In this document: positions 22,501 through 34,500 of the stretch, piece by piece | How the letters are laid out: every line of letters begins with the position of its first letter | Position numbering within the stretch: position 1 is the stretch's first letter | Origin: Hirundichthys speculiger | Lineage: Eukaryota > Chordata > Actinopteri > Beloniformes > Exocoetidae | DNA: 64,000 nt | Direction of reading: 5' to 3' | Assembly (NCBI GenBank): GCA_018398805.1 | Contig: JAGFBZ010000940.1 | Location: forward strand, 472,001-536,000 | Notes under the pieces: model-generated | Seen by the model: only the letters and a program-made list of their open reading frames with translations | Databases searched by the model: none | What the model was told of the DNA's origin: nothing | Program-made: the position numbers and the translations under genes

Positions 22501-25500
22501 TAAGAAGCTTGGCACTTTTTATAGAGCATATCAAACACATTTATAAAATATATAAGTGCTCCAATGAACACCTTTTTTGACATTTTTCTTTCAGCTCTCA
22601 CTACATTGATTTGTATGCCAGCATCCCTCAAACATGCCTGCCAATTGTTTACCACCCAGACTACAACATCACCTTTATGGGCCTTGAAAAGCTGCATCCG
22701 TTCGATGCAGGAAAATGGGGAAAAGTCATACACTTCTTGAAAGGTAGTATTGAATAAAGTAGTTTTGTGTCATATCTTAGTATGTTTATGGAAAATGAAA
22801 GAGATGACATGGCTCAAGAGTGGTGCATCTATTTTATTTTTATTTTTTTTTGCAAGCCATTGTAGAGGCAAATATGTTGTGGTGATTATTATATGATACT
22901 TTTTTTCTTTGCTGCAGGTTGCTGCATAAGAGTGTATGTTATATTCAGAATTGATATCACAGTTTGGGACAGTACTGGCTGTGCTCAAAACAGAGTTATA
23001 GCTACCATTTTAATTTTAGTTTATTCAGCAACAAAAATCTCTAATGTTCTTATTATTGTTTGTGTAATCAATGCTTTTTACTCTCTGCCTCTTGCAATGT
23101 TGACAGCTAGAATAGCCAGAAGAGATGGAAACAGTTATTTGTCACTTTCCTCTCCTATTGGTGACCACAACTACCTCTGGTTGAAAACAGCGACTGTAAG
23201 CAAGAACATGCGTGCTATCATGACCAAAAATTGAGCTTTGCATAAAAAAAAAAAAAAAAAAAAATCCTCGTCCACAGTTTTATTTGCTTCTCCAAAGAGA
23301 GGGAGAGAGTTTGAGGAGTTCAGTCTGGAGAAAGGATGACAGTTGTAATGATTAATGGTAATCAATTGTGTCACTGTAAGTCAATTAAAATCAAATTAAT
23401 TGGTTCTGATGTTAAAAGTCACAATAGTCAAATGAGATTCTTCATTGAAAGGACAATGTAGAGAACATTCCAAAGAAATTTCCAGTATTAACTTGTCATT
23501 AATCACCTTGAAATGAGCTAGTTAGCGAGCAGTATAATTATGATGTAATTTCTTTACACTAATTTGTGCTGAAAAGGGAACTAATACAGAAAAATAAAGC
23601 ATCATAGAAACAGATAAAGGGTGAGGTACCAGAAATGCATTGCTTGGAGATTCAATAAGGTAAATCATTTGGGATGTGACACTTCCAGCCACTTGGTGGC
23701 ATCATTCATCCACTTAGACAGAGACAGACTGAATTGACATTTTTCCTGAAAGTAAGTTTTTCCATATTCCATATGTTACAACATAATATTCTTTGTTTGT
23801 CTGACAGAATGTATGGATTCAGGCACCTGATAGCTGCAAAGCAATACTGTAGTCATATTTAACACTTCTGTATTGGTAAACCCCTCAAACGCACTTACTG
23901 CTTTGTCAAATTTGATAGGATTTTTTTTATATTTTTTACATCATTTTTGTACATTATGCAAAGGCAAGTAAAAGTCTAATTTATTAGCTCTCCTGATCAG
24001 GATGAAGAAGGTGTGAAAAATGGATATACTGGTTAAATCGATGACTGATATTACATGGTTCAATGTTAATGTTGGTGTTACTAGGTAAAACTCAAATTTA
24101 GTTTGTGAAAACTTTGTGTTTTCTGGCAGGCTATTTTGCTGATCCACCTTGGAAATGCACAGGCATCTTAACATTGATTGTTACATTTTTTTTTTTTTTT
24201 TTTTTTGATTGTAATTTTAAGCAACTATGCAGTTTCTTAATTTTTAACTTTGACTCGTCTTTCTTGAAAAGTTATCACTGCTCTAAATCAGTTTTATATT
24301 ATCTTTATACAGCCATAGTTTTAACAAGACTGTCTCTCATTGTATTTTTGTACCCTGTAGATCTGTTATTATTATCCATGATTTATGTCGCATTCTCAGA
24401 CCTTTTTTTTTTTTTTTTTTAACTTATTTGTGTCCCAGAGGAGCAGTTCATCACAGATGAGAACATTGTGGCAGCTCGTGAAGCTACTGAGGAGGATCCT
24501 GCTGGTGGTTCACACCAAACGCTACCTTAACAGATTAAAGGTAACTTTCTTGTCTTTGTTGTCTTTCAGCATGCCAGTAATGGCAATGTCAATGCAAAAT
24601 ACACACCTATGGAACTCTTTACCATCAGAAATTAAATCCCAAACAGAATTGAAGAGGTTTAGTGTGAAAGTTAAACACTGGCTCAAGGAGCAGCTGAAGT
24701 GTGAACATTAATTTCTTACAAGTCATTGTCAACATAACAGCACTTTACTAATGTATAATGTTATATTCAACTCATGTTTTTATCAGTAATTGACAACTGT
24801 AACTGTGTTTATTTGTTCTATTATTCACTGTATTTGTGTCATTGCATCTTTTAATTGTTTTTAGTATATTTTACTAAAACTCAAAAAGTTATGGATGGAT
24901 TTTGATGAAATAGCCCTTCAAGCAATCTGTAAATCGCTATATGGGAAAACTGTTGTGCTTGGCGGAGGTCTGCGCTCTCCGAGTGCTTTTCTAGTTGAGA
25001 AATGCTTTCCTGGAAAGCTCACTGTGGCTGTGCGTCCACAGCAAACATCTGAATGAGATCATGCCACAGCTGTACAGATGTCCTCTGCACCTTAAGAGAA
25101 TAAAAACGTATGCAAGGTAATACAGTGTTGCATAATCGAGAGGTAGGCCGGTTGTGCACGTCCACATGTGACTGGGTGGACGCGCAATGACGCGATTTGG
25201 ACGCGCTCTTTTACGTGCCGACATGCCGGTTGCGCTTTCCACAAACTCGGTATCTTGTGGTACCGGTATCTCGCGGGTTTAGGATCACAGGGTCTATCCT
25301 GACCCCGTGATCACAAGATACGGAATTTGTGGAAAGCGCAAGAGACACGCCCATTGCCGCGCCTACAATGTGAGTAAGGGAGTCGGCATAATGGGTAGCA
25401 GCTTTAGGGAGTGGAAGATTGCATTAGTGGTTGGCGGAGGTTCCTAAATCAGCAATTTGCGGGTAGTGGGTTGTAGGTAGTGGATAGCGGGTAGTGGGTA

Positions 25501-28500
25501 GTGGATAGCGGGTAGTGGGTAGTGGGTAGCGGGTAGCGGGTAGTGGGTAGTGGGTAGCGGGTAGCGGGTAGCGAGTAGTGGGTAGCGGGTAGCGGGTAGT
25601 GGGTAGTGGGTAGTGGGTAGCGGGTAGTGGGTAGTGGGTAGTGGGTAGCGGGTAGTGGGTAGTGGGTAGCGGTAGTGGGTAGCGTAGGGGTAGTGGTTAG
25701 CGGTAGTAGTGGGTAGTGGGTAGCGGTAGCGTAGTGGTTAGCGGGTAGCGGGTAGTGGTAGTAGCGGTAGCGGTAGTGGTAGTGGGTAGTGGGTAGCGGG
25801 TAGTGGGTAGCGTAGCGGAGTGGGTGGTGGGTAGCGGGTAGGGTATGGGTAGTGGGTAGCGGGTAGTGGGTAGCGCGTAGCGGGTAGTGGGTAGCGCGTA
25901 GCGGGTAGGGGTATGGGTAGCGGGTAGCGGGTAGTGGGTAGTGGGTAGTGGGTAGCAGGAGGTGTAAGATCGGGCCCTAATGTGTAATATGTTTTTAAGG
26001 GATCAGTGCAATAAAAGGAATGGACGCTTGTGTGTGAGTGATGGGTTTCTGCTTGTTTTTTACCTACTTTTTTAAAGTTGCTTTAACAAGCAACTTTTGG
26101 GTGCTTGTTGGGGTGTTTTTTGGGTGGCACATTTAAAACTCATTGTTAGTGTTACAATGACAAGATATTCTTATTCTGTTCCAAAAGGATACCACAGTAT
26201 TGGATTGAAAGATGTGTTTATGATGAATTTTATGAATTATAGATATTGAAGGAAAAAAAAAAGATAGAAAAGCCAGGCGCAATGTCCTTATCTTTGATCC
26301 TCTTTATCACTTTGAGTCACTGGTTTTGTTGTCTCCAGCAGAAACTGCAAACACTTCAGGACCTAAGGAGAGTGAATCAAACAGCACCATAGTTGGATTA
26401 TCACGTTAGTCTGACAAAGACTTAATCCAGCACAATAAATAAAAACAGCATGAGGATTTCATTTAAGTTATTATTTCCAATTGTTAAATTAAAATATTTC
26501 TTCTGTGGCATGCCTAACCTATATCTGTTTATGTCAACCATGTGTTTGATAAAAACCATGCTTATATCTCTTTTGTCAAAGCGACTGCTGAACAGCTGAA
26601 ATGGCTGCACTGCTGTTACATTTAACTTCTGTGTATCATGATTTTTGTCTGATGGAGGTCACAGTTATAAAGTCAGTGATGTCTGATTAATGTGTCATTT
26701 GTTTTCTACTCACCAACACACCACCAACGCATTATGTTAAAACAAGCTATTTCAACACAGAACTGTCCTGGCTAACACATGCAAATGCTTAAATATCACA
26801 TGAAAAAACTCTATATTCTGTAAGATCTTGTAAGAGTCATTAATTCTGTAGATAGATTTTAAGCAGTATACTGGTGATGAGGTTTTATCTGTATTCACAA
26901 ACGTTTGTTTTGCCGGGTCTGTTTTTTGTTGTTATTATGCCAAATATTTAAGGAAACTATCAAAAAGTATATTTACATTCAGCCTTAAAGATAAAAAGAT
27001 CTGAGTTTTGATTTATATTGCCCAGTTCTGTTTTAGATTGTGTAATTGTGTTCTGTTTCAATGTAGTGGTCTCTTGTGGTGGCAACAATCACAGAAATCC
27101 CACCTCTCCTGTTTCTGCCTAATTTCCTGGTGCAGCGGAAGGTATTGAGACCTTTACGGACCCAAACAGGAGGAACAATAATGGTAGATATCAAATAGCC
27201 TTATTTTCTTCTTCTGTATCTTAATATTTCTATCTGATACTCTTAATGTTTTGTGCTAACCTTTATCCACCTTACTTTATTTAATGAACATATCACAGTT
27301 ATCTTTAATTCACAGCATAAATCATCTCAGTGCCAATGAAGTTCAATGAAATGCAATCCAGTTATAAATGGAATTCATTACAATCCTAATAATTCCAATT
27401 TATCACAGTTATATTCATTTAATGCCAATAAATGATAAAGTTCCTACATTTTCCGTCCGTTAGCTGCTGAACTGAAATATTGTGTCTTCGTTAGGCTGGA
27501 AAACTGGCTGTTGATCGTGGATGGGCCATAAATGTAGGTAAGTGAGAAATGAGAAACGAGAAAGTTTGAATATAAGAAAGTGATTTACCACATTTTGTCA
27601 GTGTGTAACCTTGTTTCTTGCATAATATACCTAAATGCTGGATTATAAAAATTTCTGATAAGATGTGAATACTGTCTGAATTGTGTTCAGTATCTGTTTT
27701 TTTTTTTTTCCATAAAAGTATGTTCACTTAAAGAATGAGTCATCAAAAGAATGTTATGAAGATGATTATAACCTCAAAAACTGCTTTATTATTGCAATAT
27801 ATACATTGAATAAATCAGACTAAATGAGTTCAATGTCTAATACAGTTCCTGGGTTTCCACCGGATATATGTTAAATGTTATTTATTGCAGCTATTATACA
27901 TTTAGGAAAAAGAAAGTACTTCAGTCTTAGATCAGAGTCTGAAGTACCTGGATTTTATTTTTACATGCTTGAGTTTTTCTGTTATCACTGCCAAAAAGAA
28001 CTAACATAAGCACTTTAAAAGACAGACCTAATGCTAAGATGGAACATAAAGAAAACTGGGGAAAAATGTAAGATGGTGGACAATTTTTTTTTCTTCATGT
28101 TCCCACATTTAAAAAGACAAATGGGCACACATAAGACCAATTTAATTAAAGCATGGGCTCAGTTTAGCAGTCAATTATATCATTATTTCTTTCCAAAATT
28201 CACCGTCAGATTAAGGCTGTTCAATTTTACGAGCCTTATGATAGCTTTTAATTTACTTCTGGTAGTTTTCGGATGTTAAACTGTTCAGTAATATTAAACA
28301 AATTTGCATCTTTATTACTTTGGCAAACTTTGTGTTGCTCCTTCTTCTTCTTTTTTTTTTTTTTTTAGATTAGATTAGATTCAGCTTTATTGTCATTACA
28401 CGTGCAAGGTACCACCTAATGGAATAGAGCTCAGCATCTAATCTGAAAGTGCAATATATATGGTATATGCAGTATGTAGCACCTCTTGACACCATCTTTG

Positions 28501-31500
28501 CTTGTTGATACTGTATTTTGCAGCCTGAATAAGGCCATGCTGCATTTCCTCTTAGAGGAATCTTGGCTGATTGTAAAGTATTTTTTGACTGAAAAACCAG
28601 TGTCTTTATTTATTTTATGCTAAGCAGGGAACAAGTAAGGCAGGATCAGACTTTTGCTTTGTTCTAGCTAAATTACTTGATAACTGTTGATAAATTAGGG
28701 GAAAAGATACTGCACTGCATCAATAAACATGATTTTTGAAAAGTATAATGACTTTTCAACAGCTTCTTATAATTGCATGCTTCAGGCTGTTTTTGGAAGT
28801 GAAATCATAATCATATCTGACGTTAAATCTCACTGGTTTTTGTCAATATTCTGCTCTAGACGATAGTTTAAGGAAAATAGCACAGCGAAAAGAACCGTAA
28901 CCTGAAAGAATGATCATCATCCTAGTTATTTAAAAAAGTATTTTAATTTTATTGTTTACCCTCTAACAATCATATTGTGATGATGAAACACCCACTGATG
29001 ATGAAAAGTTGAAAAGCAGTAAGTCATTAGGGTCAATAAATAACATATTTTCAAGTCACTAAGTAAGGCTGGATCAAGTAATAGACTTAGCTTAGCTTGA
29101 CGCTAAGCTTGTGGATTTCCTTTCATCTAGGTGGGGGCTTCCACCACTGCTCCAGCGACAGGGGAGGGGGCTTTTGTGCCTATGCTGACATCACTTTAGC
29201 CATCAAAGTAAGACTTCTACAAACACTGAATATCTTTCCATGCAAAGAGAAGCCTGGTTTTTATTCACATTCACTTTATTAGTCTTAGAAATGGTGGTTA
29301 TTTTTTTTACTTCTCTTTAATGTGAGCAAAGTAAAAGTAAAAATATCAAACACTTTCCCATTAGGTACTTGGCATTGCTGATTTCATATACAGTGCAAAT
29401 ATTCCTCACTGTTTTACTTCAAATTGCCTTTCATGTAAATAGCACCGTCACACGTATGTCTTAATGTCTAAACACTATGGATCAAATGATTAAGATAAAG
29501 ATTTTCCATTAGTCATCCACGTTTAAAATAATGTCCTTAATGGATAATTAAAAAATGTGAAAATATGCAGATACTGAATCATAAGCCAAATAATCAAAAT
29601 GTTCACGTCCAACTGACTTGTTTTAATCTTGTTGTACGAGATGAATATCTGCAAGGCAATATGGAAATTGCTGAGTCTAAACTTGATTATTATTCCAACT
29701 TTGAAGCAAAAATGGATTGCCTCAGTGAAAATATCAACTCTAAATATGTTTAAAGAGGAAAATAAAATAAAATATTTTCTTCTTTGTCCCTCAGTTTCTC
29801 TTTGAGAGAGTGGAAGGTATCTCAAGGGCGACCATCATTGATCTAGATGCTCATCAGGTGAGCCATTACTTTTTTCAGATCAATATATAGTGTTTGTATT
29901 CGCATGAGACTATCTAAAAACTAAAATATCTTTTTAATCCCAGAAAATGAAATTCTACTTTTCAGTATATTCGAAGTGCAGATGCTGTCACCAGCTGTCC
30001 CGTTACTAAGCTATAGACACAGAAACTCACTGCGTTCCTGTATTATTATTATCCAATATTTCAGCAGTTTGTCAACTGCACCAATAAAAATTAAATAAAA
30101 CATTGGATTTGTTTTATGCAAACATCAGAGATGCATACAGCTCCTCTGCACATCCTCCTCTATCCAAGACAGACCATAGTCTGGTGTGTCTTTCCTCCAC
30201 CTACAAACCAGTTGTCCAGAGGCAACCAGTGACCAAACGAACAGTGAGGTGATTGTGACAGGAAGCTGAAGAAACTCTGTTGGGGTGTTTTGAGGCTACA
30301 CACTGGGATCTACTCTGTGAGTAACATGGACAACACCTGGACAACAAACTGGACTGGAAACGCAACACTGATGCTGTTTATAAGAAGGGACAGAGCAGAC
30401 TTTACTTCTGGAGGAAGGTTCTTCAATGCTTGCAGCAAGTTGTTGCATATCTTCTATAAGTCTGTTGTGGAGAGTTCAATCTCATCTGCAGTCACTGATA
30501 AAGAAGGCTGGCTCTTTTCCGGGGAATGTTCTGGAGCCTCTGGAGCTCATTCTGCAAAGGATACTTCATAAATTTAAGAGCATCATGAACAACCCTGAAC
30601 ATCCTCTTCACAACACAGTGATTCAGCAATAGTGTCTTCAGTTGGAGACATCTTCAGATCCACTGCAACACAGACTGCTACAGTAGATCCTTCCTGCCCA
30701 CAGCAATAACCTTGTATAATGAATCATTAAAGAGATGATGTGGCATCTCTGTGGTATGTAGCAAAACGTCATCCCCAGCATATCCAGACTCTCTCATATC
30801 TCTCCCATTTGTTCAGTTTAGACATCTAGGGCCTGATCTTACACCTCCCGCTAGCCGCTACCCACTACCCGCAACCTCCGCCAACCGCTAATGCAATCTT
30901 CCGCTCCCTAAAGCTGCTACCCATTATGCCAACTCCCTTACTCACATTGTAGGCGTGGCAATGGGCGTGTCTCTTCGGTATCTTGCGATCCAAAATAGAT
31001 CTTGCGATCGCGGGGTCTATTCTCTGCCTGAGACGCTGTCCTGTTGGACCTGGCTTTGTCTTCTCCAGATAGCAGCTAGAACCTCTGAGTGACTAAGAAA
31101 GGAACATAAAGTGACAGAGTAGCCATGACTTATTTTAGTATTTTTAGTTTTTTGAGATCGGGTGTTATCTGTGAATCACTTCTTGGGTAAATACGTGGGA
31201 TTCCTATGTTAAAAAAAGCCACAAAAATGATGTAGCAGAATGTCAAAACCATCTAAATTCAGTTTGTCAATGATAAAATAAGTGCCTTTTTACTTTTTAA
31301 ATGAAAAATTGCTGTTTTGTAGGGAAATGGACACGAGCGTGACTTTTTAGATGACAAGCGAGTGTTCATCATGGATATATATAATCGCTACATTTATCCC
31401 CGGGATGGATATGCCAAAAGTGAGTTCAAACACTTTTAATTTTCCACTGAAACATGTATTATACTTTTTGTGCTAATCCATTTTTGCAACTGGTTAAGTC

Positions 31501-34500
31501 TCCTATTACACTTTGCAAAAAATATTGAAAATAATGTGCTAAAAATAGCTGCATAAAATAGCCTGCAAATAATGTTGTGCATTTTCCTAAAATAGCAACG
31601 TAACTTTTGTTCTTTTATAGTGTAATTTTGAAGACAAAGAGAATCTTAAGATTCTTGGTTATTCCTGGCTCTGATTGGAGAAATTCTGCTTCCTGAATGT
31701 CCATCGATTTACTTGGTGCCATATTAATTATACTGAAACTTTAGTGGGACATATACCTCACAGCTTTTTCAACACATTCTCTTATTTTTGTTGTTTGTTT
31801 TTTTTGTTTGTTTTTTGCTTTTTGATTGCTCAAATCTGATGCCTAGGTACCTGGTGTCAGATTTGGTATCACCTCTTTCCAGGTTACAAGCAAGCTCAGG
31901 CGATAGCACGTATATGTGTCATCACCGTGATGCACCTCGCTGCTCTGCTTAGCAGACCTAACCTAACCCCGTCTCTGTGGATCCTCAGTGACTGGCGGTG
32001 TCACTATCAAAATGAACGGCAGCCCACAAAAGCAACAAGAAGCAAGTTCGGTTGAAGAACTGCATAGATGTTTTAGTGCTGAGTGCCATTTTTCACTGTT
32101 GTTGTTTGGCACATACCGTCTTTCATTTTTTCTTTTTTTTTTGTGACAATATACCAGTTGGAAAATATCACAGGGGGTGAAAATAATACAGTGGGGAAAA
32201 AAGGAGCTCCAGCTACCAACAGCATGTAGAGGTCAGACAAACTCATGCCGTGTGGTGGATACTGTAACACTCCTGCCATGAATTCAGAAATCTACTGCTC
32301 TCCAATGAATTGAGCCAAATACATTTTATAGTTACATCTCCCCTCAAGAACAAGGAATAAATACATATTGTGATTTGTTTGAAATTGACCGTGTAGGTGT
32401 ATTCTGTTTTCCTTGTGTAGTCTTGCTTTTTTTTTTTTTTTTTTGGCTGTGTAATTCAGTTGAAACCTTGAAAGATTAGGCTAACCTTTTTGGACATTAT
32501 AATTAATGGACATTGTAATCAAGTAAACCACTGGTACATAAGTGTGCATTATCTTATAGGTAGAGTCACAAAATAAACTTCCTTAAGGTTGTATAGGAAT
32601 TCAAATTCAGATTAAACAAAATCTATTTCTCTTTGTTCTGAATGCTGTTGATATTCAAGCCATGAATTTTTTCTTTGATACATCAGACACAGGTTCCTAG
32701 GTTCTGCTTCCAGCAACAGAAAGAGAGTCCTTTGACTATTTTTTTTTACCTTGTTGATCATTAAGACAGACCAGCAACCAACAACACAGTGAGGCCTTAT
32801 CATGGTTTGATATTATAGAAAATATTCTAAGAGCATTGACAGGAAAGACCCTTAAGAGGGAATCATGAATGTGGGCTCACTACTTCATATCACTTTGCAC
32901 TTTGTCTTTGTTCCTATGCTTCATGTTCAAATGGCTGCACCATATCCTGGATGAATCATCCTTGTATTCCCTGTTTATATCCCAAGGAGCCATAAAGAGG
33001 AAGGTGGAGCTGGACTGGGGCACTGAAGACTCAGAATACCTTCCAGAAGGTTGAGCTCCATACTGAGGGAGCTCTGAATGAGATCTGCCCTGATATCATC
33101 GTTTATAATGCAGGGACAGACATCTTGGACGGGGACCCTCTCGGAGGACTCTCCATATCACCACAGGTACTGGACCATCTTTTACAGCCTCTTTTTAAAT
33201 TAAAAAAAAAGAGAGAGAAGTAATGTATTTTTTCCATATTATTTCTAAAAAATGTGATGTTGACGTTTTCACAGAGGTGTTGATCCAATGTTTCTAATTT
33301 CATAGGCAGACTGTTTTGTTTTTTGCTTTTTTTTTTTCATGTAGGGTATTACATTAAGTTGTGTTTCAAATGTCCAAAATCACAGCAAGAACACATGGTT
33401 CAGTATTTCTGGGAGTTCAGAATTAGATATGGCAGCTGGATGAGCGGATGCATGTTCACCTGCTCTGCAGGTGTGTTGACTTAGTCTTTCAGAATCCTGT
33501 GTTAGGAAGCACCGTTTAACCAGTTTCATTAAGGATCCTACAGTAATGCGTTTGTCACAAAGAAGACCAAGCCAAGGTCAAAATAAAGCCATTCAAAAAG
33601 TTTGAAGTCTTTTCAGGAGTCTTATTTCTACTTTCCACTGACAAAGCCAGTTGCACATAAACATTAGCATAAACCTGCTAATGGTTGTGCACCACCACAT
33701 TAACTCACACAAATTAGAAATATTTAATAATCATTAATAATGTAATGCGTTTATAAATGCAGACTTATTTTTGTAACATTATTGAGTGAAAGGAATGAAA
33801 GGAGCATGTTTACGGTGGCTAGCTCGTGGCTAAAGCTCTGTACAGAGTTACAAAGTGCTGCCTTTGTAAGCTTTCTGTGGTTGTAACAGCATGTGTAACA
33901 ATGCAACAATGTTTTATGCGTTTTGAAACTACAATTTCAGTTAGACTAATGTAACGATGCAAAGATGAATGACTTCTAATGTGTTTGTTACATTGCAGAT
34001 TGTCTAGACTGAAGAAATTTAGCGTTATTTAAATTGTTGCATCGTATCTCCTGTACCTCTCTACTGGTTTGAAACATGTTTGGAGAGTGATAAACGCCAT
34101 CGTGATTTTTTTTTTTCTTTTTAGTTGATTTTATAATTTATCATGACTGTATGATATTATAAAGGTGTTCTAGATGAGCAGAATTTCATTTATTTCTTCC
34201 TATTGCTGGGATTTCTTTGCCAGCGATTCTTCAAATTCTAGAAAATAATGAAACAAATAAGGTGAAACTACAGTATGTCTTTGGGTGGTACAGTGGTTTG
34301 TGTCTGATAGCTAATTTATGATTTGGGCTGGTAAATTGGCCTAAATAAAGATAAACTAAAGCTTTAATGAACATCATTAAACAGTCTTGTTAAACATGTT
34401 TCAGTCATGCCTAATGCCTTGTCTCTCTTTTCAATGACTTCCCAGGTCTCCTCTCTGTTCTCAGGGCAGAACGTTAGTGCAGACATGAATTAACTGACAA

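Noticed and set aside
25455..25952. CRISPR-like or satellite array from regular repeats
   Set aside because: No spacers of unique sequence, eukaryotic context and irregular 7-bp units; it is a minisatellite.
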